A stretch of DNA of 64,000 nt, taken from positions 186,001 to 250,000 of the forward strand of contig NZ_LMUP01000014.1 of the NCBI RefSeq assembly GCF_009765875.1, given 5' to 3'. Shown here piece after piece: positions 25,411 through 33,546 of this stretch (its first letter is position 1; every line of letters begins with the position of its first letter). A model generated the notes under the pieces. That model searched no databases, had not been told where the DNA came from, and saw only the letters and a program-made list of their open reading frames with translations. The stretch is from Pedobacter sp. L105 (lineage in GTDB: Bacteria > Bacteroidota > Bacteroidia > Sphingobacteriales > Sphingobacteriaceae). A program made the translations under genes and the position numbers.

Positions 25411-26733
25411 ATGGAAGAAAAAAATAATAAAAAAGTTATCCGCTCATGGGCATTTTTCGACTGGGCAAATTCAGCGTATAACCTCGTTATCACCTCTACG
25501 ATATTTCCTGCCTATTATACCATTATTACTTCAGATAAGAATGATAATACAATTGATTATGTAACCTTTATGGGCAGAAGGTTTATCAACTCTGCACTGT
25601 ATAATTACGCACTGGCCTTTGCTTTTTTAGTAATCGCTGTGTTGTCACCTGTGTTATCTTCCATCGCCGATTCACGAGGGAACAAAAAGCTGTTTATGCA
25701 GATCTTTACTTACCTGGGCGGTTTATCCTGCTGCGGACTTTACTTTTTCGAGATCGATACCCTGCAACTGAGCATCGTCCTTTTTGTCCTGGCTGCAATC
25801 GGTTTCTGGGGAAGCCTGGTTTTCTATAATGCCTATCTTCCTGAAATTGCTACACCAGATCAGCAGGACAGGGTAAGTGCCAAAGGTTATACCTATGGTT
25901 ATGTAGGCAGTATCATCTTACAGCTCATTTGTTTTGTTTTTGTGTTCTTTCCTTCAACTTTTGGTTTATCAGGTGGCGCGCAGGCTTCCAGATTGTCTTT
26001 CCTGATGGTAGGCATCTGGTGGATGGCCTTTGCCCAGATCACCTTCAGGAATATGCCCAAAGGAAATCCTGATTTGCTGAAAGCAAATTCCAGCTGGCTT
26101 ACCGGCGGGTTTAAAGAACTAAAGAAAGTATGGGACCAGTTGAAACATATGCCTTATTTAAAGCGGTTTCTAAGTGCTTTCTTTTTTTATTCTATGGGCG
26201 TACAGACTGTAATGCTGGTGGCCACTATTTTTGGGGAGAAACAATTGCACCTCCCCACTTCAAAATTGATAGCTACCATTCTGCTGTTGCAAATTGTGGC
26301 TATTCCGGGAGCAATGGGCATGTCATGGCTATCACGTAACATGTTTGGAAACGTAAAAGTGCTGATTGGCGTAGTCATTATTTGGATCTTGTGCTGTGTG
26401 GGTGCTTATTTTGTTCATACAGAGATGCAGTTTTATTATCTTGCCGCCACAGTTGGCCTGATTATGGGAGGGATACAATCTCTTTCCCGCTCTACCTATT
26501 CCAAGTTTTTACCTCAGGACAGTCCTGATCACACTTCTTTCTTCAGTTTTTATGATGTAACGGAGAAAGTGGCACTGGTAATAGGAATGTTTAGTTTTGG
26601 TTATATCGAAGAGTTTACCGGAAGTATGCGCAGCTCCTTGATCGCCCTGACTGCATTTTTTATTGTGGGCCTGATATTTTTGCTTTTACTGAGGAAGGTT
26701 GAACCTCAGCAGATGGAAGTATCAACAAATTAA
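25411..26733 (+). CDS. MFS transporter, UMF1-like
   Basis: A 440-residue major facilitator transporter with about twelve hydrophobic segments. The N-terminal FFDWANSAYNLVITSTIFPAYY pattern and VSAKGYTYGYVGS are typical of the UMF1/Atg22-like family, whose members are thought to move amino acids or related solutes. ATG 25411 is preferred over TTG 25399. It sits 22 bases after the DUF2807 gene and 12 bases before a LutA-like gene. The substrate is unknown. Confidence 0.9.
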   Translation: MEEKNNKKVIRSWAFFDWANSAYNLVITSTIFPAYYTIITSDKNDNTIDYVTFMGRRFINSALYNYALAFAFLVIAVLSPVLSSIADSRGNKKLFMQIFTYLGGLSCCGLYFFEIDTLQLSIVLFVLAAIGFWGSLVFYNAYLPEIATPDQQDRVSAKGYTYGYVGSIILQLICFVFVFFPSTFGLSGGAQASRLSFLMVGIWWMAFAQITFRNMPKGNPDLLKANSSWLTGGFKELKKVWDQLKHMPYLKRFLSAFFFYSMGVQTVMLVATIFGEKQLHLPTSKLIATILLLQIVAIPGAMGMSWLSRNMFGNVKVLIGVVIIWILCCVGAYFVHTEMQFYYLAATVGLIMGGIQSLSRSTYSKFLPQDSPDHTSFFSFYDVTEKVALVIGMFSFGYIEEFTGSMRSSLIALTAFFIVGLIFLLLLRKVEPQQMEVSTN

Positions 26734-26745
26734 TAACAAAACACC

Positions 26746-27483
26746 ATGAAAGTAGAATTATTTATTCCTTGTTTTGTCGATCAGCTTTATCCTGAAACTG
26801 CTTTCAGTACCATTAAACTGTTAGAAAAGGCCGGATGCGATGTGATATATAACCCTAACCAAACCTGCTGCGGGCAGCCTGCTTATAATGCAGGTTATTG
26901 GGAAGAGGCCAAAGAAACGGGTACCAAGTTCCTGAATGACTTTTCTGAAGCCAATTATATTGTTGCACCTTCAGCATCTTGTGTTGGTATGGTGAAAAAC
27001 GGATATAATGATCTTTTTACCAATAGTAACGTGCATAACAAATGCAGAACAATGCAGGGAAATATTTTTGAACTGTCAGACTTTCTGATCAACGTTTTAA
27101 ACAAAGACTATTTTGGTGCGGAGCTGGAAGGAAAAGCTGTTTACCATGATTCATGCAGTGGTTTAAGAGAATGTAAGATCAAAGATGAACCCAGACAGCT
27201 ATTGTCAAAAGTACACGGGCTGGAGATGCTGGAAATGAAGGATACAGATATGTGCTGTGGGTTTGGGGGAACCTTTGCGGTTAAGTTTGATGCCATTTCA
27301 TCGGCCATGGCAGAGCAGAAAGTAAACCACGCACTGGCACAGGATGCAGATTATATCATTTCTACTGATCTTTCCTGCCTGATGCACCTGCAGGGATATA
27401 TCGATAAAAATAACATATCCTTAAAGACCATACACCTTGCGGATGTGCTTGCAAATGGCTGGCTTGAAAGTACAGAATATTGA
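26746..27483 (+). CDS. LutA/YkgE-like (Fe-S) cysteine-rich domain protein
   Basis: A 245-residue protein with two CCG cysteine-rich motifs, QTCCGQPAYNAG and DMCCGFGGTFAVK, plus YHDSCSGLRE. These domains bind iron-sulfur clusters in lactate utilisation (LutA), glycolate oxidase and heterodisulfide reductase subunits. No lutB or lutC is next to it here, so the partner subunits must be elsewhere if it acts in L-lactate oxidation. Confidence 0.9.
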   Translation: MKVELFIPCFVDQLYPETAFSTIKLLEKAGCDVIYNPNQTCCGQPAYNAGYWEEAKETGTKFLNDFSEANYIVAPSASCVGMVKNGYNDLFTNSNVHNKCRTMQGNIFELSDFLINVLNKDYFGAELEGKAVYHDSCSGLRECKIKDEPRQLLSKVHGLEMLEMKDTDMCCGFGGTFAVKFDAISSAMAEQKVNHALAQDADYIISTDLSCLMHLQGYIDKNNISLKTIHLADVLANGWLESTEY

Positions 27484-27525
27484 TTATTTAACCTTTTTTA
27501 ACATTTTAGCAGTCCCGAATTCTCT

Positions 27526-27533
27526 TAATTTTG
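27526..27533 (+). promoter_or_regulatory. -7 box before the GLPGLI-like gene
   Basis: TAATTTTG matches TAnnTTTG exactly. It ends only seven bases before ATG 27541, so transcription would start at or near that codon; the next in-frame ATG (27553) is a better start if this box is used. Confidence 0.5.
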
Positions 27534-27552
27534 CATATCAATGCAAAGGAAA

Positions 27553-28419
27553 ATGAAACAGCTATTTATCGCCTCGTTATGTTTATGTTTTTTTTCAGCT
27601 CAGTTAAAGGCACAGCCTAAAAAATCGGGAGCTATACAGTTTGAAAGCACTTTCGACCCCGCTGCTATGGCTGCTGCTAATGGAATAAAACTAAGCGATG
27701 AAGCGCTGGCAAGAATGCCCAAAAGTTCGGTAACCAATTTTGAATTGCTGTTTAACGCAACCAATGCAAGTTATGTACCGGTAGATGAGCAGGAAGACAG
27801 TAATAACAGCGGTGGTGGAAATGGCGCTGGTCCCGGACCCGGTATGGGCGGCGGAATGCGCTTTGGTGGTTTTGGCGGTGGAAATAAAGAATATTATTAC
27901 AGCTTTGCCGATCACAAGCTCACTGAAGTGTTCGACCTGAATGATACTACTTTTTTTATGCAGGATAAACTGGGTGAATTTCCCCGGGTAGCTTTCGGCC
28001 CTGATCAGGGAGTACCCGAAGTAGAATATATCAAATCTGATGAAGTAAGAAAAATCCTGGGTTTTACCTGTAATAAGGTGGTTGTTAAAACTAAGGTTAA
28101 GCGCAGGATAATGGATGAGGATAAAGAAATTACAGATCAAACTACTGTATGGTATACTGATGATCTGGGATTCGACTTTTCTCCAAATCCGGCATTATGG
28201 TCGTCAGGCGCTGTACTGGCTATCGAAGGAAAAGCGACCCATATGTTTGCCAAAAGCATCGAATACCGTAAAGTGAGTCTTAAGGATGTAAGCCTCCCTA
28301 AAAAAGGAACTGTCATCACTCAGGATGAGTTTCATGAGAAAATGGAACAGCGCAGAAAGCTGATGCGTGCGAACAGAAATAATGCAAAAGGGCAGGTGCG
28401 TGCGATCACGATAAACTAG
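27553..28419 (+). CDS. GLPGLI-like secreted protein with glycine-rich insert
   Basis: A secreted protein (288 residues from ATG 27553; an in-frame ATG also exists at 27541). The signal peptide MKQLFIASLCLCFFSAQLKAQ is clear. A Gly/Asn/Pro-rich insert at roughly residues 85-110 precedes the GLPGLI-type core: FADHKLTEVFDL, the ILGFTCNKVVVKT motif and the VWYTDDLGFDFSP region. The role of this family is unknown. The upstream -7 box argues for the second ATG. Confidence 0.8.
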   Translation: MKQLFIASLCLCFFSAQLKAQPKKSGAIQFESTFDPAAMAAANGIKLSDEALARMPKSSVTNFELLFNATNASYVPVDEQEDSNNSGGGNGAGPGPGMGGGMRFGGFGGGNKEYYYSFADHKLTEVFDLNDTTFFMQDKLGEFPRVAFGPDQGVPEVEYIKSDEVRKILGFTCNKVVVKTKVKRRIMDEDKEITDQTTVWYTDDLGFDFSPNPALWSSGAVLAIEGKATHMFAKSIEYRKVSLKDVSLPKKGTVITQDEFHEKMEQRRKLMRANRNNAKGQVRAITIN

Positions 28420-28446
28420 CACCTGTTATTCCCTTTTTTAACTGTA

Positions 28447-28746
28447 CTACAGATCAGAAGATGTCATTTGCTGGTATTTCTCTCCGTAGCCGGTAACCTC
28501 GTTTATTTTTACCAATTCTCCGTTAATGTTCACAATCTTGATGTCTACCTGATCTGCACAATTTTCCAACTTGTCTGCTCTGGTTTCAATGCTGTCCAAT
28601 CTGGCTTCGCTTTTATCTAATCTAGCCTCAATTTTGTCCATTTTCTGCTCCAGCCTTTCTATGCGAATTTCCAGCCTTGCTATCCCTTCGCCTAGTTTTG
28701 CGAATCCTTCTTCGATTCTCATAAATAATTCTTCAATTCTTTCCAT
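28447..28746 (-). CDS. Coiled-coil protein of unknown function
   Basis: A 99-residue protein almost wholly made of heptad repeats between residues 1 and 70, with recurring RIE..KMDKIEARLDKSEARLDSIE-type units, and a short C-terminal tail. It is predicted to be a parallel coiled-coil oligomer. No signal peptide or membrane segment is seen. It lies alone between the GLPGLI-like gene (convergent) and the histidine kinase (divergent). Confidence 0.65.
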   Translation of the reverse strand: MERIEELFMRIEEGFAKLGEGIARLEIRIERLEQKMDKIEARLDKSEARLDSIETRADKLENCADQVDIKIVNINGELVKINEVTGYGEKYQQMTSSDL

Positions 28747-28968
28747 GTGACTTTTCTTTATGAAACAAAATTAGTTGTTATGATTAATATACGGAAATAT
28801 ATTTTCTTTTTTATTTAATTAAATTTTTATAAATTAATCAATGAATTGAAAATTGAAATATTATGATTAGTCGCTTGACTAAAAATATTCAATCAATACC
28901 ATATAAAAGCCTCGTTAAATCCATTATTTCGGGACAAATGACCCATTTTAATATTAGGGTAATTAGCT

Positions 28969-28976
28969 TACATTTG
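28969..28976 (+). promoter_or_regulatory. -7 box before the histidine kinase gene
   Basis: TACATTTG matches TAnnTTTG, 19 bases before ATG 28996. A TTTTA stretch about 20 bases upstream may serve as a weak -33 element. Confidence 0.45.
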
Positions 28977-28995
28977 AATTTCATGTAATGATCGG

Positions 28996-31023
28996 ATGCG
29001 CTTCTTAATCTCTATCGTATTTTTCTTGTTTTCAATTGCAGCAAACGCTAGTATTATAGTTGTTGACAAACGGTTGCCATACAAAGACCAGGGGAAATCT
29101 GTTAGTTACTTTAAGGATAAGAATGGAAGCTTAGGTTTAGATCAGGTTATTCATGCAGATCAAAATGGCCAATTCCTGGCTTCTCAAGCTGAGGTTCTTA
29201 ATTTTGGAAACTCCAGTGCTGCCTATTGGTTGAAAATCAATTATACCCGCCCTGAGAGAGAAAAGGCATATCTCATTCTCGATATCTCTAATATTGAAGA
29301 GATCGATTACTATACTCAAAATGCCGAGGGAAGCTATCATCATGTTCATTCAGGTAGTATTGCCCCCGAAAACCCATCTGTAATCACTTCAAATAATTAC
29401 ATCTTTAATTTACCTGATTTTACTTATGGACTTAATAAACAGACTATTTATATCCGTTTAAGGACACATAATGTTTTGGTGGTGCCATTAAAAATGGCTG
29501 TCTCTGAAAACTTGCTTGCGGGAATTAATTCTTCTGGACGACTGGAGGCTATTTATATCGGTATTTTGCTGGCGCTTTTCTTTTTTAATGTATTTGTTTT
29601 CTTTAGTTCCAGGGACGTTACTTATTTTTATTACAGCGTCTATATCCTTTCACTCTTTTCCTTTATCGTTTTGTATTACCGCGGGTATGGCTATCTGCTG
29701 GGAAATGAGTTCCGTTATTTTATCAATTTTTACCCTTACATTTTTTTAGGAACAGCAAGTATTGCCGGAATAGCATTTTGTTATAATTTTCTGAATCTGC
29801 CTGTTGTACTACCCTGGTCTAAACGGCTGGTTCAGCTATTAATAGGTGGGTGGTTACTCAACATGCTGGTATGTTTACTGGATTATAAATCTTTAAGTGC
29901 CAGTCTTTCTGAGGTATTATCTACTTTTACTACCCTCTCCCTGGTGATAGTGGGAGTGAAAGTTTATCTGCAAGGCTACCGGCCCGCTCTTTATTATGTA
30001 ATTGCAAAGCTGTTTTTATGTGCAATGGCTATATTTATTTTATTATGCTTTTCTAACATCATTCCATATAGTGAATTGTCCTTTAGGTTAGCTCCAATAG
30101 GCTTTATTTTTGAATTGTTGTTTATCTCCCTGGCATTAGGAAATAGGCTTAAAGAGATGGAAAAAGTAAGGTTAAAAGTGCAGCTTGATACTTTAACTCT
30201 TCATGAAGAAAATCTTTATCTGGTCAGCAGCCAGAATGAAAGGCTTGAAAAAGTAGTTGAAGCACGTACCAGGGCACTAAAAAAGCTCGTTCATTCACTG
30301 GAAGCAGCAAATGCGGATAAGAACAGGCTTTTTTCCATTATCGCTCATGATTTGAGAAGTCCTTTTAATAGTTTGATCAGTCTTTTTTCCCTGAATGATA
30401 TGGATCTGCTCACTTTTGATGATGTGAAGACGTTGTTGAACGATAGCCGAAGGAATATAGATAACATTCATAATACGCTGAATAACCTGTTGTACTGGGC
30501 GCAAAGTCAGATGAAGGGAATTAAAACAGCTCCATCACGTTTTAATCTGCGGAGTTTGGTGGGAGACCTGATGCTGGTTTATCAGCCTCTGGTCATTAAA
30601 AAGAATATTAAAATAGAATTTGTGACTAGTGAGGATACTGATGTTTTTGCCGATTTCAATCAGATTAGCCTGGTAATTAGAAATCTGATTGATAATGCGA
30701 TTAAATTTACGCCGCATCACAGGGATATCCGCATTAAGATATGGGGGGATGAAGATCATGTATATGTTGATGTGTGCAATCCTGTAGCAGGAAACCTTAA
30801 TATGAGTCAATTTACTTCAAAAGAGGGCGCTGAGCCTTCCTATGGTACTTCCAATGAAAGAGGAGTAGGGTTAGGCTTACATTTATGCCGCGATTTTATT
30901 GAAAAAAATAATGGATATCTAAAAGTCAGTAAGGAAGACGAATGTGTAGTGCTCCGATTTAACCTTCCGAAAAATGTAATTGAAGCTGCCCAGTCCTTAC
31001 CGCTTGCTGAAGAAAAAAATTAA
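28996..31023 (+). CDS. 7TMR-DISM sensor histidine kinase
   Basis: A 675-residue membrane sensor. It has a signal peptide (to about residue 18), a periplasmic 7TMR-DISM extracellular beta domain (about 30-175), seven membrane helices (about 185-385), a coiled coil, and a HisKA domain with the phospho-accepting H451 in FSIIAHDLRSPF. The HATPase_c domain shows N box NLIDNAIKFTP and G box GVGLGLHLC. No response regulator gene is adjacent, so it is an orphan kinase. Its stop overlaps that of the convergent barrel gene. Confidence 0.93.
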   Translation: MRFLISIVFFLFSIAANASIIVVDKRLPYKDQGKSVSYFKDKNGSLGLDQVIHADQNGQFLASQAEVLNFGNSSAAYWLKINYTRPEREKAYLILDISNIEEIDYYTQNAEGSYHHVHSGSIAPENPSVITSNNYIFNLPDFTYGLNKQTIYIRLRTHNVLVVPLKMAVSENLLAGINSSGRLEAIYIGILLALFFFNVFVFFSSRDVTYFYYSVYILSLFSFIVLYYRGYGYLLGNEFRYFINFYPYIFLGTASIAGIAFCYNFLNLPVVLPWSKRLVQLLIGGWLLNMLVCLLDYKSLSASLSEVLSTFTTLSLVIVGVKVYLQGYRPALYYVIAKLFLCAMAIFILLCFSNIIPYSELSFRLAPIGFIFELLFISLALGNRLKEMEKVRLKVQLDTLTLHEENLYLVSSQNERLEKVVEARTRALKKLVHSLEAANADKNRLFSIIAHDLRSPFNSLISLFSLNDMDLLTFDDVKTLLNDSRRNIDNIHNTLNNLLYWAQSQMKGIKTAPSRFNLRSLVGDLMLVYQPLVIKKNIKIEFVTSEDTDVFADFNQISLVIRNLIDNAIKFTPHHRDIRIKIWGDEDHVYVDVCNPVAGNLNMSQFTSKEGAEPSYGTSNERGVGLGLHLCRDFIEKNNGYLKVSKEDECVVLRFNLPKNVIEAAQSLPLAEEKN

Positions 31024-31670
31024 AGATTTGTTTTTTTCTTATTAAACAGCTTGCTCAAATTGGGTTTAATCCCGATGGTAATGGGTACAGCATCAAAAGG
31101 CTTACCGCCAACATCACTTAAGCCATGCATATAGCTGCTTTCTGTAAATAAGCTGATGCCGCCAAGATTATATTCAATACCAGCTCCGGGTTCTATAGTA
31201 GCCATGTGATTCGTTCTGTTGTTCAATACGGCTACGCCTGATGCTGCATCTACTGCTACCCTTGGTGTAAGAATAAATCCGGCACCGCTTCCAAGAAAAC
31301 CATAAAAACCAAATTTATGAATGATCTTTCTGTACCCTAAGGCAAGGCTTAACAGGTAACTCGTAGATCTGCCATTCTGCAGTTCGAAGTTATACTTCTC
31401 ATTTATAATCCTGTTATCGTATCCAAAGGCATGAAGGCTTACATGCGGATATAGAAAAAGTCCCTCATGGCCAATACCTATATTTGCTCCTAAAGTAGTG
31501 GAAAACTTTGGTGTCATAAATTCGCTGCTTCCCCCAACTGGAACGGAAAATCCAAAGCCGCTCATGGTGTAAAATTTGTCAGTTCTGAAGCTGGTGTCCT
31601 GAGAAAAAGAGGAGGTAGGGAAGGTCAATAAGATGACCATCGCCAGGGTAGTATTGAAGATGAATTTCAT
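31020..31670 (-). CDS. Outer-membrane beta-barrel-like protein
   Basis: A 216-residue protein with a signal peptide (MKFIFNTTLAMVILLTFPTS) and alternating amphipathic strands (GANIGIGHEGLFLYPHVSLH, YLLSLALGYRK, FYGFLGSGAGFIL, GAGIEYNLGGISLFTESSY). This fits a small eight-stranded outer-membrane barrel. Function unknown. The stop codons of this gene and the convergent kinase share the palindrome TTAA at 31020-31023, so no terminator can separate them. Confidence 0.75.
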   Translation of the reverse strand: MKFIFNTTLAMVILLTFPTSSFSQDTSFRTDKFYTMSGFGFSVPVGGSSEFMTPKFSTTLGANIGIGHEGLFLYPHVSLHAFGYDNRIINEKYNFELQNGRSTSYLLSLALGYRKIIHKFGFYGFLGSGAGFILTPRVAVDAASGVAVLNNRTNHMATIEPGAGIEYNLGGISLFTESSYMHGLSDVGGKPFDAVPITIGIKPNLSKLFNKKKTNL

Positions 31671-32020
31671 TTGTATGATGTGTGTTTGAACACAACATCT
31701 AATACTGGTTAATGTTTAAACTGTATTTATTTTATCAATTTAAAGCTTATATTTAATGGGTACTACCAGAAGCCAGATTTTCTTAATTTCCAGGCACTCT
31801 GTTCTCAAACAAAATTATATTTGGCACTTTTAATGAACCAAATATAATAATGTGTAGGAGTATAAAGTGTTGTTATTCAGAGCTTTTAATGGTTTTTTGT
31901 TAAAGTGATGGTGTCGATTTATATCTGTGACTGTTGTTTTATTGCCTTCAAAATACAATATTATATTCTTATTTTAAATTAAATTAACTATATTACAGGT
32001 AGTTATGTAGTTTATATCTA
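31671..32020. other. 350-base AT-rich intergenic region
   Basis: No gene is visible. The region holds a promoter-like element for the barrel gene (31810-31842) and otherwise AT-rich sequence without strong hairpins. Confidence 0.5.
31810..31842 (-). promoter_or_regulatory. Full Bacteroidota-type promoter for the barrel gene
   Basis: On the minus strand TTTG (31842-31839), a 21-base spacer and TAATTTTG (31817-31810) match both the -33 and -7 elements of primary-sigma promoters in this phylum. A start near 31803 would give a leader of about 130 bases to ATG 31670. Confidence 0.5.
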
Positions 32021-32272
32021 CTAATACTGCTGCCTTTTGTATGCTTCGGAAAAATCTTTGCGCATCGTCTTAAATCTTTCAATAACGGTAGTGATAAAGT
32101 CTTCATCCAGTAGTTGAAAGATCTCGTTCGCACCTCCGCCGCTTAAGTCCAGTTCTGATAATTTGTAACTTTGTTCCAGTGTTCCCTGTTCAAATTTTAC
32201 AATATATTTTTGGTTCATATTGAACAAAGTGATCTTGCATTCCGGGTGGGGCAACTCTGCGATTACTCTCAT
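32021..32272 (-). CDS. Small conserved-looking protein of unknown function
   Basis: An 83-residue soluble protein with a strand-rich start (ITLFNMNQKYIVKFEQG), a LSELDLSGGGANEIFQLLD segment and a helical C-terminal end. No known domain is recognised. A TAGATTTG -7-like box on the minus strand (32303-32296) lies 24 bases before its ATG, which supports expression. Confidence 0.6.
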   Translation of the reverse strand: MRVIAELPHPECKITLFNMNQKYIVKFEQGTLEQSYKLSELDLSGGGANEIFQLLDEDFITTVIERFKTMRKDFSEAYKRQQY

Positions 32273-32375
32273 AATTATTTAAAATTGTTGAATTTCAAAT
32301 CTAAGAATATTACCCGTTGTTTACATCCTTGTGCTGGCAATTCCCTATTTTTAAACTTTTAATATCACCACCCTT

Positions 32376-32852
32376 ATGGCAGAAGATTTAATCATTATAC
32401 AAAGTGAAAGCAAAATGCAGCAATATCAGTCGCTGTTACCTCAAATTGAAGCCCTGATTAGCGGAGAAGAGGACCTTACTGCAAATCTTGCCAACATAAG
32501 CGCTGCGTTAAAAGAACAGTTTGGTTGGTTGTGGGTGGGCTTTTATCTGGTCAAAAAGGATGAGTTGGTATTAGGCCCGTTTCAGGGGCCTGTGGCTTGT
32601 ACAAGGATTAAAAAAGGTAAAGGTGTATGTGGTAAGGCATGGGCAGATATAAAAACGCTTATTGTGGATGATGTAGATCAGTTTCCAGGGCATATCGCTT
32701 GTAGTTCCGCATCAAGATCTGAGATTGTATTGCCATTGATAAAAGATGGTATAGTGGTAGGGGTGCTGGATGCCGATAGTGCCGACCTTGCACACTTCGA
32801 TGAAACAGATGAAACTTATCTCAACCAAATCATTACTTATATCAAGCTGTAA
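32376..32852 (+). CDS. msrC: Free methionine-(R)-sulfoxide reductase (GAF domain)
   Basis: A 158-residue single-GAF enzyme that reduces free methionine-(R)-sulfoxide. The three family cysteines are in place: CTRIKKGKGVCGKAW gives two, and FPGHIACSSASRSEIVLPL gives the third. The acidic GVLDADS end segment is also typical. It is cytoplasmic and serves oxidative-stress repair. No operon partner; a flavin-linked stress protein gene follows 121 bases on. Confidence 0.9.
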   Translation: MAEDLIIIQSESKMQQYQSLLPQIEALISGEEDLTANLANISAALKEQFGWLWVGFYLVKKDELVLGPFQGPVACTRIKKGKGVCGKAWADIKTLIVDDVDQFPGHIACSSASRSEIVLPLIKDGIVVGVLDADSADLAHFDETDETYLNQIITYIKL

Positions 32853-32973
32853 ACTGCTTAAAAACAAATTCACTATACCGCTGTTTAAATAAGACATCGA
32901 ATGGGACGATGATGGCATATGATTTTATTTAGTGCTATTCATAACTGTTCTGTTCACCTAAAAACAGCATCCA

Positions 32974-33462
32974 ATGAAAAACGAGAAAAACATAGCAATA
33001 TTAAAAACGAAAATAGAGGAAGTGCGTATCTGTTTATTTACTACGATTTCTGAAAAAGATGAATTTTCAAGTCGCCCAATGGCTACAGCTAAGGTTGAAG
33101 AAGATGGTAGTATCTGGTTCTTTACCAATGAATACTCGTTAAAATCTAAAGAGATATCCAAAGAAAACCAGGTTACCCTTGGTTACAGCAGTCCTTCGGA
33201 TAATACCTATATTACAGTTAATGGTAAAGCAGAGCTTGTGGACGACAGGGTAAGGAAAGAAGCTTATTTTTCTGCTCCGGTTAAGGCATGGTTTCCTGAT
33301 GGGATTGAGGATCCAAGATTGATCCTGGTTAAGGTTACGCCTGATACCGCCGAATATTGGGATGGCAGTTCGTCTAAGGTTGTCTTAGCATTTAACCTGC
33401 TCAAAGCTATCGTTACCGGCGAACAATATGAAGGTGGCCAACACGACAAGATTAATTTTTAA
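32974..33462 (+). CDS. General-stress-type pyridoxamine-phosphate-oxidase-like protein
   Basis: A 162-residue split-barrel flavin-binding protein of the general stress family 26 type. It has the SRPMATAKVEEDGSIWFFTN core, the VTLGYSSPSDNTYITVNGKAE strands and a C-terminal EYWDGSSSKV segment. Members bind FMN, FAD or F420, and most have no defined substrate. It should not be confused with pdxH at 18586-19236, which has the complete oxidase signature. Confidence 0.88.
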   Translation: MKNEKNIAILKTKIEEVRICLFTTISEKDEFSSRPMATAKVEEDGSIWFFTNEYSLKSKEISKENQVTLGYSSPSDNTYITVNGKAELVDDRVRKEAYFSAPVKAWFPDGIEDPRLILVKVTPDTAEYWDGSSSKVVLAFNLLKAIVTGEQYEGGQHDKINF

Positions 33463-33477
33463 TCATCGTATAAAATA

Positions 33478-33538
33478 GAAAATCCGGTTATCCTGTAAGT
33501 TCAAAAAGCATGATCTTATAGGATAACCGGATTTTGTA
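33478..33538. terminator. Strong bidirectional terminator
   Basis: A stem of about 21 base pairs (AAAATCCGGTTATCCTGTAAG with CTTATAGGATAACCGGATTTT, one imperfect position) flanks a short loop, with T runs at both ends. It separates the convergent stress-protein and carboxylesterase genes. Confidence 0.85.
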
Positions 33539-33546
33539 TAAGTGGT

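Noticed and set aside
30535..30810. Minus-strand 91-codon frame inside the histidine kinase gene
   Set aside because: It lies antisense to the conserved ATP-binding domain; no promoter, partner or recognisable domain.
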